Assembly: GCA_012931725.1 (NCBI GenBank) | Contig: CM022953.1 | Location: 28,561,470-28,625,469 of the forward strand | Direction of reading: 5' to 3' | From: Litsea cubeba | Taxonomy: Eukaryota; Streptophyta; Magnoliopsida; Laurales; Lauraceae | Length of the DNA: 64,000 nt | Shown here: piece by piece, positions 11,231 through 23,095 of the stretch | Layout of the letters: the number at the start of each line of letters is the position of its first letter | Position numbering within the stretch: position 1 is the stretch's first letter | Notes under the pieces: model-generated | Databases searched by the model: none | Seen by the model: the letters and a program-made list of their open reading frames with translations, nothing else | Told to the model about the DNA's origin: nothing | Position numbers and translations under genes: made by a program

Positions 11231-11756
11231 GACTTCTTGGCCTACAACTAAACTCAAATATGGTTTAATGTTTAATAGATTGGACTCCGACTAAACTTAT
11301 ATCGGTTAGGTCGAGTTAAACAGGTTGACCTATATTAGATGCAAGTTATATAGATAGGGTCGGGTTGGTCTACACCATATGCCAGTTGGGTAGCTTGATC
11401 CATTTTTAAAAAGCATTCTGATACAATTAAGCTTCAATCCTAAGACACCCTTGTTCAATCGGACCTATTTTTCCACTCCTACTTCTTGATTATTGGAAAA
11501 AAGAGAGGCAAGAAACTTTTTTTGCTTTTACGTATGAGCCCAAGCCCTTTATTTCCTTACACGAGAGAGAATGGTAAACCAACCTATTTCTAAACTAGCC
11601 TCTCTTTTTTTTTTTTCCTTTTTGAAGGCAACTAGCCTATCCTATTAGAACCATGAACTGCACCCTCAGCCTGAGCATGCCTTTTCCGACATCCTGTGGG
11701 TCTTTCAAGTGTACTCTGTACGTCGGGTGAGATTCGTCGGGTGAGATTCGTGAGAT
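11231..11756. other. Intergenic sequence
   Basis: AT-rich, with phrases resembling the arms of the neighbouring MITEs. No gene is supported. Confidence 0.4.
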
Positions 11757-11764
11757 GCCTCTTA

Positions 11765-12122
11765 GGGCCCGTTTCTTTACTGGAATTCATAGAATTCATG
11801 TCTGGTGGTTGTCTGGGAATTTCAAATCCTAATATTTGAAATGCTATCAAATTCCGGAATTTCAAATTCGTTGTTTCGTTCATGGCCTGAATTCCTACCT
11901 GAGCTCCAAATCCTATTTATGTGCCAAGTGAGATTTCCAAATCCTACTTGTTAAAGTGGTTTTTCAAATGCTGGGTTTTTTGGAATTTGAAATGCTTGGA
12001 ATTTCAAATGTCCAGGAATTCTGTGGGAATTCTGGTAATGAAACACAGAATTCCTGACAGGAATTCTGAATTCTCAGACAGCCTGAATTCCTGTTAGGAA
12101 TTCTAGTAAGTGAACAGGCCCA
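11765..12122. mobile_element. MITE with GGGCC(C/T)GTT ends and GAATTC-rich arms
   Basis: Ends GGGCCCGTTTCTTTACTGG and, in reverse complement, GGGCCTGTTCACTTACTAG form imperfect inverted repeats. Flanks GCCTCTTA (11757-11764) and GGCTCTTA (12123-12130) match at 7 of 8. The inside is a set of GGAATTC/GAATTCC words that can fold back. Its ends resemble those of the MITE pair at 1743 and 39560. Confidence 0.7.
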
Positions 12123-12130
12123 GGCTCTTA

Positions 12131-13540
12131 CTATTTGTCCAAGCACTTTATTTTGTGTTCAAAGTTTAAGTTCAAGACTTAAATTGATTATTTACATGGA
12201 GTCATATAACATGAAAACAAATTGGGTAAATGTTGGATTTGGGTCCTCTTTCAGTAGTTTAGGTCCAAATGCTATGGACCTGACATTAACCCCACAAACA
12301 TGGGATCGAATTGAATTGGGCTTGAGTTCGCTAATCTAGGATCAGCCTGAGTTAAATTCTAAAGTAAAATGGGTCAACCAAAACCTTCAAAGCCTAGTCA
12401 GGTTTGAACTTGGTTTGGCAGATCGATGTATAGTAGATTAGGTTGGTTACTTGGGTTTAGTTTCTGGGTTGGATTGGTGGGTAATGGAGTGAAAATGGAC
12501 TCTATTTTTTTTTTTTTTTTTTGATGAATTGTGAAAAAATGGACTAAATGTAAGACTCGTTCATTTTTGCTGCTAGATTGGATCATGGGACAGGAGTGTT
12601 ACTTCAAATATGAAGATTAGGGATCGATCTGTCAAAATAAACAGAGAAGGAAAAAAGAGCCAACCAGAAACCTAAATTGACGAGCCCGTTTTATGTTGGT
12701 CTGAGTTGGGTCAGCTCAAGATTTTAAGCCTTTCTTTTTCGCTACAAGGACTTGAACTCATGCCCTCACACATGAGCTACACCTGCACACCTAGCTGCAT
12801 TTGTTGTTTGATACTGTACTGGATTGATCTTAACCATTGGATTTCGCGATTAACATACTAATCAAATCTAGATGGTAGACACTCCAGTTGGGATGATTTT
12901 GGGCAATGGGACAAACACAATTGGGCCATGGCATTTTATGTAAATTTCCTTCGGTCCAGCCCATTTATCCAATGGCTCCATATTTCCAACTATATTGGAC
13001 CATTGACCTAAAAAAGCTCAACTGAATTAGAGTTACAAGTGGATTGTGTCAGCTACCCACTCGCCGCAGCCCCACAAGATCCAGTAGGCCAGATTTCACA
13101 CCAATACAACTTCAACCCACTGTTAGATCGACCTAAGAGGAGATCCAAGTGAAGTTTGGCCCAGAATCCATTCATTAGGAGAATGGAGAGGAACAAACAG
13201 AGGATCTGGACTCTTGTTGCACACCAACATTTGAGGCCAATCTTCAGATTCCATCAGCTGGGTCCACTTTTGAAATCTAACCCACTCATAATCACTTTTC
13301 CCTTGTTGAGGCTGAGCATATTTTACCCCACTTGGGACTTGGTCCAACCTTTTGACTGATCCATCACATGTAAATGATTTCTCTCTTTCTCATTTTGATC
13401 ATGTGATTTGCTCTAAGAATATGAAAACTACACTTCAAGTAATTCTTTCCTTCCCCTTAAATGAAGAATATGTACTTCCTTTCCTTTCTTCATGACCATA
13501 AATTCCTTTCTTCATCTTGCATCAAAACACATCCTTTCAG
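12131..13540. other. Intergenic sequence
   Basis: AT-rich with a T run near 12507-12521. No gene or clear element was recognised. Confidence 0.4.
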
Positions 13541-13545
13541 GTCCT

Positions 13546-13553
13546 TATAAATG
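13546..13553 (+). promoter_or_regulatory. TATA box of the 13631 gene
   Basis: TATAAATG, 78 bp before the next ATG in a C/A-rich leader: a normal plant promoter spacing that supports the gene call. Confidence 0.6.
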
Positions 13554-13630
13554 CAACTCCAAAACACAAACTTCCCACTCCCATTTCCACCTCTTTCCCA
13601 TATTTGAAAACACTACCCTAATCTGAAATC

Positions 13631-14098
13631 ATGGCTTCCTCCCCCAACAAGCCATCCAAGTCTGAAGACGACAGCACCAAACGGCTCGACCGTGAGGTCC
13701 GGGACCTGGTCTCCACCCTCACTGATAGGCTCACCAAACTCCACGCCGACACCAAAGTTGACTCGAGCATCCCCGACACCAAAGTTGAGTCCGACGTCGA
13801 CTATTCGGAGGACGATGAGCATGGCATAAGAGTCCTCACTCTTGCAGGCACCAACACTGGCGCGACCATGCGAGCGGACTTGAGCGACAAACTTTCAGAC
13901 AATTCCGAGCTTCCTGGTGCCTATGCTAATAGCAATTGTCAAGCAGTGAACAATTCGATCATGATGAACGGAAGTTACACCGCTGAAGACCCTGGCATTC
14001 ACATATTTATTTCTGAGTATGATGAGGAAGAGCATGGTAAAGGGAAAGGAAAGGATAAGGAGAAACAACTTCAGAAAACTAGTGGTGAAGAAGAATGA
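13631..14098 (+). CDS. Small conserved plant protein of unknown function (155 aa)
   Basis: An intact single-exon frame with a good TATA box and leader. Residues 1-30 are disordered and charged; LDREVRDLVSTLTDRLTKL (about 19-37) is a predicted helix. DEHGIRVLTLAGTNTGATMR (about 63-82) and NNSIMMNGSYTAEDPGIHIFI (about 106-127) are the two blocks I believe are conserved in plant proteins of unknown function; the C-terminus is a Lys/Glu-rich tail. The first half is much more GC-rich than its surroundings, as expected of a real coding exon. No signal peptide, membrane segment or catalytic motif is visible. Neighbours are repeats, so context gives no clue. No function is claimed. Confidence 0.82.
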   Translation: MASSPNKPSKSEDDSTKRLDREVRDLVSTLTDRLTKLHADTKVDSSIPDTKVESDVDYSEDDEHGIRVLTLAGTNTGATMRADLSDKLSDNSELPGAYANSNCQAVNNSIMMNGSYTAEDPGIHIFISEYDEEEHGKGKGKDKEKQLQKTSGEEE

Positions 14099-15054
14099 AA
14101 CTATTCATACAAGTGTGAGTATGGAGATATGATTAATAAATCTCTCGGCTCTACTAGATCCAAGAACTCATACAATGAAAGAGAAGAAAAAAAAGAGGAA
14201 GAAGAGGATTGTATCTCATAATAGAAGTATCTAGGAGAATAATGGAACTTTTTATTTGTGTCTTGATATAAGATTTAAATCTAGCACTAGATATGGCAAC
14301 CTCATAAAAAAAATTAATGATTGTCATAGCTCAATCGATTGTTTTTGAGTTTTATTTTGTATCTCGATATAAGGTGAGACAATGATTTGTTGGCTCTAAT
14401 TCAAGTGCATGAACATGATCTTTTTCTCAAGAAAATGAGTTGCCCTTTTCTCTTAAATGATGCACACTTTTTCATGGGGCCACCCAGATGCATGACCATA
14501 AAAAATGTTACTAATATGGAAAAAGTTTGGACAAAAATAATAGATATTAGGCCGATCAAATGATCCTCGCCCTTAGTGCTGCTTAAATCCAAACATTGCT
14601 TTTAATCCTACCAATTCAATTCTACCAAAACATTAGCATTTTTAAGAAAACATTTGCATTCATCATGGAGATAATCAATATTAGCCATAGCATTCAGCAC
14701 ATTCTATCATTGGCTAAAACACATGATCATTTCAGTGCACAAAAATTCAGAAAATAGATATTTTATTCATAATTCAAACTACAAATTTAGAAGAAAAGCA
14801 CATCTGAATTTATCAACAGTAATGATCAAATTGCCTTAATTCAAGCTTGCAAGTTGCAACCATTAGAGAACAAATATCGAAGATAACTATGATGGCCACT
14901 TTTGGATATTGACCTGTGATTCTACTTGTAGAAACACAGAAGTCTTGAAATTCTTAGGCCCCTGAGCAATGCATGGATATCTGTATCCTAAGCAACCCCC
15001 AAAACCCTCTCTAATTATCCTTCTTTTCATTCCTTGTCAATTATCAATCTTCTC
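14099..15054. other. 3' region of the 13631 gene and intergenic sequence
   Basis: Probable 3' UTR for the first 200 bp or so, then AT-rich sequence with no supported gene up to the stop of the MOS2-like gene. Confidence 0.4.
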
Positions 15055-15882
15055 TCATTTATCTTCCCAGTCAATCTCTAGCTCCTGTACCTTCCTTTGT
15101 TCTTCTTCCACAGAACCCAACTCTGCAAACTGGTCCAAACCAACCCTAACAAGTTCCCCACCATTCAAAATCCTCAAAACCACAGTAGAAGCTTCAAACC
15201 CACTTCCCAATTCTTCCACCACCTCACCCTTCAAACCCTTATTCCTTCCTTCAACAACCCTCACAATCTTCCCCAAAAACACCCCTTTGGGGGCAACAAC
15301 AGGAGGATCCGAAGAATACCCAATTACCCGTCTCTGCTTCCGACTCAACTCCTGCAAATCACAATTAAACCCTAATCCTTGCGTTCCAAATCGCCGCGGA
15401 TACTGGGGTACCTTCACATCCTCTTTGGAATTGAGACCGATCCCTCTCCCTTCGGACCATCCATACCCGGCTAGTAACCCGAATCCGAAGCTCCCAACGG
15501 GTATCTCATTGAATTCGTCGAGTCCGCGGTCGTCTGGCAGGTTCTTCAAGTCTTCTCGGAGTTTCTTCAAGGATGGGTCATCGAGGGAATCGGGTGTAGA
15601 TGGACGGTCTGGATTGGATGGTGGGTTTTGGTGACAATTGCATTTGGTTCTGAGATTCCATGTGTTTGGTTTGGGAGGGATTAGGATTTTAGGTTTTGGG
15701 GATAGGGTTTTGGACGGATCGAATTCGGTGATGTATTGGGTCTGAGAATGGGATTCGTAGTCGTCGTCGTCGTCTTCTTGTTCACGAAGGAAGTTTTGTT
15801 GGGGTGTGGAAGACGAAGAGGAGAATTTGGGCTTTGAAGAGAAGGAGAAGGAGAAGGAGATTTTCCCCTGTGGTTTTGACAT
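15055..15882 (-). CDS. MOS2: MOS2-like G-patch/KOW protein, short form
   Basis: An intact intronless 275-residue frame. ITEFDPSKTL (51-60) and the IPPKPNTW region (68-75) match the N-terminus of plant MOS2. A G-patch core lies at about 126-165 (GLLAGYGWSEGRGIG), and one KOW-type segment at about 200-255 (GKIVRVVEGRNKGLKGEVVE, then FAELGSVEEE). Arabidopsis MOS2 is a nuclear RNA-binding protein of about 460 residues needed for innate immunity and miRNA processing, and has a second KOW-type region. Here the protein ends at residue 275 (DWEDK, stop), just after the first KOW, so about 40 percent is missing. It could be a truncated paralogue, a lineage-specific short form or an early pseudogene. 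The N-terminal Ser/Phe and Asp runs are low complexity. Confidence 0.85.
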   Translation of the reverse strand: MSKPQGKISFSFSFSSKPKFSSSSSTPQQNFLREQEDDDDDYESHSQTQYITEFDPSKTLSPKPKILIPPKPNTWNLRTKCNCHQNPPSNPDRPSTPDSLDDPSLKKLREDLKNLPDDRGLDEFNEIPVGSFGFGLLAGYGWSEGRGIGLNSKEDVKVPQYPRRFGTQGLGFNCDLQELSRKQRRVIGYSSDPPVVAPKGVFLGKIVRVVEGRNKGLKGEVVEELGSGFEASTVVLRILNGGELVRVGLDQFAELGSVEEEQRKVQELEIDWEDK

Positions 15883-16439
15883 GTTCCAGGATGTGCATGT
15901 AAGAAATGAAAGTGCAACAGATCTATAAGACAGTATTTTATGAAGAGCCCTGCTACAGGGCTCAAACGGGCCCGGTAGACTTTTTGTTTTATAGGGGGTC
16001 GGTTTTTGCGTCCAAGTAGCATGGCTCGTTTTTTATTCACAGGAAATGATAACCGCTAATGTAACAACTAACAACCCAAGCCTCTCTTTTCACATCCTTC
16101 TTTCGTGACCAAAATATTTTTTGACCAAAATATTTTTTTTTAAGATCAAGTGGAGTGAAGTGAAATAAAATAAATAAATAAAATATGTAGTAGATTTTAA
16201 TGATATTTTATTTTTAGTTATTTGAAATGGAATATTTTTTACTTTTTGTATGGGGAAATAAAGTTTTTTGTCTTTTAGTTAATAAAGGTAGTTGTTTTTT
16301 GAACTTTTTTTTTTTAAAAAGATAGGAAACTATGGTAAAAAGTGCATTTGATTTGATGTTTAAAATGACTTAACTTGACTCGACTTTACTAGTAAAATTA
16401 CCAAACGTGCCAGGATATTTATCAAAATCCCTCCGTCCT
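15883..16439. other. Promoter side of the MOS2-like gene and AT-rich sequence
   Basis: The first 100 bp probably hold its leader and promoter. The rest is AT-rich, with T runs near 16130 and 16308, and nothing recognised. Confidence 0.4.
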
Positions 16440-16499
16440 CCACTTCTTTCTACACTTATCCACCCCACACCCTAACCCCCCGCCCAGCCACCACTGCCT

Positions 16500-16775
16500 C
16501 CTCCGGTTGTGCGAGGGAGAGAGGGCGAAGACTAGGAGGGAGGCAGGGACAGAGAGAGAAGGCGGCGGCACAAAGAGGGAGAGATAGGGAGGGAGAAGGA
16601 TAGAGAGAGGCTGGTGACGACGGCAGGGAGAGGGAAAGGGAAAGAGGGAGATAGGGAGAGAGGGAGGTGGGTGGAGGGCGGCAAGAGGGAGGGAGAGGGA
16701 GAGAAAAAGAGACAGAGAGAAGGAGAGTGAGAGAGGCGTTGGGTGGCGGCAGGGAGAAGGAGAGGGGGGGTCGAA
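16500..16775. repeat. Purine-rich GGGAGA/GAGAGG low-complexity tract
   Basis: Almost only G and A on the plus strand with scattered GGCGGC. It generates Ser/Leu/Pro open frames on the minus strand that are composition artefacts. Confidence 0.8.
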
Positions 16776-16800
16776 GGGATAAAATGATATTTTGGGAACA

Positions 16801-17985
16801 ATGGAATGTGTAGAGGTACATTTTGGAAAAGCGACGGGATGTGGAAATCGAAGCCTGGGTTGTGGCATTAGTAGCTCTCAACAAAATCTCAAGAAATTTC
16901 GTTTATCACAAAAGGAATTTCACAATATGCATGCCGTCCTTACCGTACCTTAAAGGATTAAGGCTGGGCCCAGGGTTGGCCCTACCATACTCTCGAGGGT
17001 TATGGCCGGCTCCCAAGATTGCCCTTACCCTACTCTCAATATATGCAAAACCAAGCTTGGGCGAGCCAAAACCCTTAGAGGGCCTGCAGTACCTAGACCC
17101 TTACCCTACCTTTGAGGGTCAGGGTAGGGCTTGAGGCCTAAAAACAAGAAAACCATTATTCATTCATTTATTTATTTTATATTGTTACCAAGTATAAGTG
17201 TCAACCAAGCATTATCTTATCTAATCTCTATTATGAGGGACCATTAAGAAAACATTTGGAGAATAAAAAGTTTTTTCTAAGAACTCTCTTTTATCAGATA
17301 AAGTCATACATGCTTTGGTGACTTAGGTTCTAGAAGTACGATTTAATTTATTTTGTCAAAGAAGAAAAATGGTTAAAATGTCTATTTTATCTCACACCTT
17401 TCACAAAAATTTCCACATACCAAATCATTCTAGCAGAATCTAAAAAAGAGGACAATCAGAGTTAATTTTTATCAAAACCCTAACATGAAGTCTAAGAAAG
17501 AGGAAGAAGAAGACACGAATGAGTGTAAAAGGTTAAAAAAAAATGTTAAATCTGCCAGTAGGGTCTTTTTTGTGCAGTAGAAACTACGAGGGCCTTTTCC
17601 GTGCACCGGACTTATAAGGGATTTTTTCCCATAAAATCCTCATAGATATACTTATTATATATTAAAATAAATGAGGGCCATGTCTAGGGCTAGGCCAGGC
17701 TAGTACAATTCAAGCCTGATCCTTATATTTCAAGGCCGGTAAAAAAGTGTCCAAGCCCGATTCTAGGACTTTTTCTTAAAAAGAAAAGCTCTCATTTTTA
17801 GGGTCTTTTGAGGACTGGGCAAGGCCTCTTTGTCTTGGGGCAAGATCGAGAGACCTAATTGCCAGCTGAGTAGGAATATATATATATATATATATAAAGA
17901 AAAAATGCAATTGTGTTGGGTTGATATCATAGTTATTGATTTTGTTTTGTTTTGGCCAAAATTTTTCATTTCGATCAAGTGGCTG
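16801..17985. other. Intergenic sequence with a self-similar GC-richer stretch
   Basis: About 16935-17135 consists of repeated words such as AGGGT, CCTACC and GGCCC, much like 23150-23260. An AT dinucleotide run is at 17876-17896. No gene is supported. Confidence 0.4.
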
Positions 17986-18690
17986 AAACAAGATTTCAGT
18001 TAAAACTTTTCGATTTGAGTTTCGGTTAATCTCGACCGAAATTCAAGATTTCGGCAGCAATGTAACTTCTCAGCCGAAATGGTATTATTCTTCTTAATTA
18101 TTATTTTTACTTTTTATACACATATATACTTTGTATTTCTTATATTTTTCCAAAATGTAATTCCAAGAAACTTCACTAGAATAGGTTAAATATATATATT
18201 TTTTATTTTTCTATATATATTATTTTATATTTTCCCCGAACTGTAATTCCGAAAAGTTTTGCAAAAAGTTTGAATTAGCCAAAACTTTTCATTTTGGAGG
18301 CCAGACCAAAATGTGGTCCGAAATGATATTGACAATTATGATTTATATACCGAAACGAAACATCCCTATGCAACATTTCGGCCAATGTTAGTCACTTTCG
18401 ATCAATTTCATTGGATTTCGTAAATTTTGGTCAAAATGATTAAAAAAGGACTTGTTGCAGATTTTTTTTCCTGAAAAGCACCAACCCCTAGCCTAAGCCC
18501 TCTTTTGAACAGAAATAAAGGAATAAAGAAAACAACAAGCATTTCACTTAAAATATATTCCCTGATCATATTCCAATTAGAATAAATTCCTAATCAAATT
18601 TCTACATGTGTATATATATAACTTTATATTTCTTTATAAAACATAAGTCCGAAAAGTTTCATCGAAATTTTCGAATATGCCAAAGTTTTT
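17986..18690. repeat. TTTCGG/CCGAAA-word repeat, target of the gypsy insertion
   Basis: Full of TTTCGGCC, CGAAAT and similar words. It continues on the far side of the gypsy element at 23096 onward: the phrase CATTTTGGAGGCCA near 18290 recurs as CATTTGGAGGCCA near 23100. Probably an old foldback-type element. Confidence 0.45.
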
Positions 18691-18870
18691 TGTCACGTCC
18701 CCCGAACCCGATTAAAGAAATAAACGGATCCGGAGAGTGAATTTTAGGACTAATTAAAATTTTCGTCCTTTGGGCCCACAGATCATGGTCCGCGGTGAGG
18801 ATTTAATATTGCAAACCTCTTTTAATGCAATAGACATTGAGTTCATAGAACTCTAGGCATATGGAATCTC
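18691..18870 (-). repeat. Terminal 180 bp of the 3' LTR
   Basis: Nearly identical to 20239-20418 (a few substitutions), ending abruptly after ATGGAATCTC where gag sequence starts. This fixes the deletion junction at 18870/18871. Confidence 0.9.
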
Positions 18871-20087
18871 TGACCACGACCCTGGAATCTGGGTATTGGG
18901 GGTCTCTGCTGATAGCGCTGCTGAGGTACTGGAGGGCGCTGATATGGAAGCTGAGGTGGTCGGACAATCATCTGCTGCTGCTGCTGTGACCTGGCCTGTT
19001 TAGGAGGCATCTGTCTCAATGGCTGCGTAGGATGTGGTGGCCTGGGCGCCGGAGCTGGAAATGCAGGTGGTGCCACTCCTGTCTTCCCTGGGCAAGAACG
19101 AACCTTATGCCCTGGGTCTCCACAATTGAAACATGCTCCTGACTGCTTCCTGCAATTACGACCATAATGATTCCCTCCACAATGTATACAAGAGACTCGC
19201 TGTGGCTGCTGTCGGGGTACAGGCTCAAACCGCAGCCTCTTGGGTGCCGGCTGCTGATACAACAGGGATGAAGAACCCTGTCACCTGGGCTGAGGGATCA
19301 GTGCTAAGATCTTCTGCTGCTCCAAAGCAATCACATCCTTCAGAGACTCCTCTACCCAATATGCCTCTTTGACCACATCATCGTAGTTGGTAAGTCTGCT
19401 ACGCTATACTTGCATCTTAATATCTGCCCGTAGTCCCTTGATGAACCTCCGGACCCTCTCTGACTCTGGCTGAATCAGACTCTTAGCAAATCGGGATAGA
19501 TGGGTGAAGGCAATCTCATAATCTTGTACTGTTAAATCACCCTGTACTAGCCTCTCGTACTCCTCCATCTTTTGATCCCTATAATGCTCCGGGATAAACT
19601 TCTTTTGGAACTGCTCTGTAAATGTCTTCCAGGCTACCTCCTCAGCGATCTCCTCGTATGGGTGTTTGACGGTCTTCCACCATCTCTCCGCTGCTCCACG
19701 GAACATGTGGGCTGCTAGCTGAACCTACTGGATGCCCGTGCACCGAAACACTTCATAGATCTTCTCCATCTGGACAACCCACTCATCTGCTACAGCGGGG
19801 TCCTTAATGCCATAGAACTCTGGTGGGAACCTCTTCCTAAACTTCTCAACCAATTTATTCAGGTCATATTCTTTGGCCTGTGGCTCGCCCACCTTCTGCA
19901 CTACCTCAAGCATTTGAGCTTGGAATACAGCTTGGTCTTCATTTTGCTTCTGGCTCTGCTCAGCCATATCCTTCTGAGATTGGATGAAGGCTGCCATGAA
20001 CTGATGGAACTGATTCTCAGCACCATTCTGAGAAGAACCACCCTCACCTCTGGTATTATGCCTACCAGCCATAATCCTGTAAAACAT
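18843..20087 (-). pseudogene. Gypsy gag (capsid and zinc knuckles), broken by stops
   Basis: One reading frame runs from about 20087 or the inner ATG of MAGRHNTRGEGG (20072) to 18843. It contains a capsid-like part (KFRKRFPPEFYG, ERWWKTVKHPYEE, FTEQFQKKFIPEHYRDQK, RFAKSLIQPE) and two zinc knuckles (CIHCGGNHYGRNC and CFNCGDPGHKVRSC), then a Pro/Gln-rich tail. In-frame stops interrupt it near 19723, 19402 and 19265. The last nine codons come from the LTR, because the deletion joins gag straight to it. Gag would form the virus-like particle. No protease, RT or integrase remains. Confidence 0.85.
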
Positions 20088-20216
20088 TCACGGTTAGTTC
20101 CAATATGCCCCAAGCTAACATCACAATGCTAGAAACAAAACTAAAAGATCAACCTACTAACTAACGGAAACCTCACACGCGTCCTATGGTTTCTACAATT
20201 TTTACCCAGAGAAACC

Positions 20217-20235
20217 AACCACTGCTTTGATACCA
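20217..20235 (-). promoter_or_regulatory. Primer binding site of the gypsy element
   Basis: TGGTATCAAAGCAGTGGTT, three bases inside the LTR; it resembles the initiator-Met tRNA type PBS. It sets the minus orientation. Confidence 0.75.
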
Positions 20236-20238
20236 ATC

Positions 20239-23095
20239 TGTCACGTCCCCCGAACCCGATTAAAGAAATAACCGGATCCGGAGAGTGAATTTTAGGACTA
20301 ATTAAAATTTTTGTCCTTTGGGCCCACGGATCGTAGTCCGCGGTGAGGATTTAATATTTCAAACCTCTTTTAATGCAATAGACATTGAGTTCATAGAACT
20401 CTAGGCATATGGAATCTCAAGCAATGATTAATAATCTTTCATTAATTTAAAGTTTGCAAGAAAAGTAAACAAACTAGAAGTTAAGTTATTTATTACATTG
20501 GCCATCCCAGAAATAAGGCCAATAAAGAACAAGTCAATGAAAGTAAAAGTCCAGCGAGAGGAATAAATGAATAAAGATTAATCTAATGAAACCCAGTGTA
20601 TCTCTCTCGTGCCAGGACATGATGACGCTACTCTACGTCATCGGCATGCCACTCTTGTGCCTCCTCAGCTGGTTGGAGATCCTCTGGGATCTCCTCACCT
20701 GCCTGCTCCTCGTAGTAGTATTCACCTGATGTGTCTGCACACCAAGGAACAAAGTCAACGACATGTTGAGCAATAGATATACAAAACATAGTAAACATGA
20801 CATGCATTAAGTGTAGAATAATGACAGGTATAAGATCATATGAATACAAGAATGCAAGACTAGGCATAAAGCGAGATTAATAAACAACAGGAACAATAAA
20901 AGGAATCCTAACAATCATCTGACAATAACCACTATCCATGCAAATGCAAAACAAGAACAAGCAAGAGGGAGACTCCAAGGATGTCCAAAGCCACCTCCCG
21001 GGGTACCAGTAACAATCTCCTTGGACTACTGATACCATAGTCCGGCTCCAGTGGGATCCCAGCTCCCTGTCCTGGGAATAGCAGCACGGTCACTACCCGC
21101 TCCCAGCTATTCAACGCCATGAACACCGTCCTACGCCGACTGCCCACCCCGACAACCGAGTAACCGGTTTGTCATTAAATCCCAAGCTGCAGATGGCCAT
21201 GATATGCAAACAATAACAAGTAGTTCTGACACAATGACTACAAGACAAGCAAGTCTGGCTAGTTTCAAATACAAGACAAGATCATAGGGATTATCTTATT
21301 CCAGACGATACAAGACAAGCGAAACACGTGATAATCCCTTTTATACTACCCAGTCAAGTTCATCAATACAAGACACGGGTTCCTATGGTACACTCTAAGT
21401 CAAGTCCAAGTCCTATATTCTATAAGAATTTATGTTTCATAATTGATTACGTGTTTTATGCCAAGAGAGTGTACAAGGAAAATAAACAACGGATACAAGC
21501 CAAAGTCAAGGGGAAATTACAATCCAATCCTAGGCAAGTGGTGTCATCCCTGTATCCCACGTGTTCTAACGGAGTACATATGGAAATTGGATCAACAATA
21601 CTTCTAGAAAATCCCTTGATGTACAATCATGTCGATCATCATTCCATTCAACTCCATATGCATTCGGTTACACTACGTGTAATACACGAATACCTAGACA
21701 GCCCATCGAATTCACACCAAGCACGTGATTCGATTTTAAACCCATTTATGGTCAAGTGATAGTAATTTAAAGCTTTCCATCTTCTAAGTCCCAATCCTAG
21801 GTTTTAGTTTTAGTCCGGAAAAGAATAAGTGAAATGGCCAATTTCGGCTGACCCTCATGATGGTGTCGGTTGACCGACGTGATGGTCTCGGTTGACCGAT
21901 ACGAACCGAGAGCTAACCGACGGAACAAAAACCAATTTCTACCATGCTGTCGGTTGACCGACACTGAACCGACGAGTGAACCGACAGTACGGAACTCGTA
22001 CGGGTTCAGGCCATTTCTGAACTATTTCGTCCCCAATCATTCTCCTCCATTTCTAAGCCTTTCCAGAGGCTATAACCTGCATAAAATAGAGCCTCCTGCT
22101 CTCCCCATCATCCATTCCATTCATTCCATAACATCCATTCCATTTAATCCAATTAAACAAATTCTATCAACCTAATATCATCATTTATCCAAACCTAACC
22201 TAACATAATGATTTCAAATTAATAATCAGAAAGGCTTGGAATTAACTGGAAATCTATCAGAATCATAATCAGATCAATGAGAACAATACAAGCATATATA
22301 TTATGAAATGCATATCTACTTGCCTCAACCAAAGTGAAGATTGGAAATGGGTGAAATTCGAGGAGAAGCTTTTCTACTCCGAAATCCACGATCTAACCCG
22401 ATAAAACGCAAACTAGGAAGCCAAGAAGAAGATAGAAAGGAAAAGAATTAAGATCCAACCTAAATCTAACCAAAAGGAAGATAATAGAAAAAGATGAAGT
22501 TACCAGAAACCTTACCAGATTGATACCGGAAGCAAGAGGAGATCGAAATGATGAATTCTAGCGGATCGGATCTCTGAATGGAGTCTTCTAAGGTTGAGAT
22601 CTGGCTTGAGAAAGAAAGAAGAAGAAGAAGATGGGAGGCTACTGGGTTACTTTGGTTGCAGAGAACGAAATGAAATTAGGGCAAAACCCTGATTAAGAAG
22701 ACGATAGGAAGAAAAGACTGAATCGCCCTTTAAGTGGGTCCGGTGAAAGAATGGACCACTTGAAAGGTTTCTGATCGCCGGATCGCGACGAGTCAAGAGA
22801 CAAAAATCATCAGAACGACGAGACCTTTCCAACGAACCCAAAAATCACGGCGTTTGGAATATTTCGGAAAAACACTCAATTTTTCCTAAATTGCAAACTA
22901 CACCCCTGCTATGATCAAACGAACTTGGAATCGAACGAAACTTCGGGAACACTAATCTAATGCTAAAAGAAACTCGCTCATGCTCTAAACCCACTTAAAT
23001 ATCTAAAATACAATTAAATAAAATAATAACAAATTAAACGGGTCAACGGGTCGGTTATTGGGCCCAACTGACCCAGTAAGGTCACAGACCTTACA
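20239..23095 (-). repeat. 5' LTR of the gypsy element, about 2.86 kb
   Basis: Bounded by TG..CA in element sense. It includes a short acidic frame (about 20637-20740, GEYYYEEQAGEEIPEDLQ), and three TTGACC-containing repeats at 21864-21963. The outer border is inferred from the flank resuming at 23096. Confidence 0.6.

Larger units (their letters stand above)
18691..23095 (-). mobile_element. Ty3/gypsy gag-only element with internal deletion
   Basis: Read on the minus strand: a 2.86-kb 5' LTR (20239-23095), PBS, a gag frame (20087-18843) and then directly the last 180 bp of the 3' LTR (18691-18870). Pol and most of the 3' LTR are missing. The outer ends are TGTAAGG and GACGTGACA in element sense. 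The flanks are consistent with a 5-bp duplication TTTTT on both sides, a weak signal because it lies in a T run. The host sequence resumes logically across the gap. Confidence 0.75.

Noticed and set aside
15097..15634. Plus-strand frames of 92 and 221 residues
   Set aside because: Shadows of the MOS2-like gene on the opposite strand.
16422..16884. Ser/Leu/Pro-rich frames on the minus strand, up to 148 residues
   Set aside because: Low-complexity GGGAGA tract; all three frames stay open because of composition.
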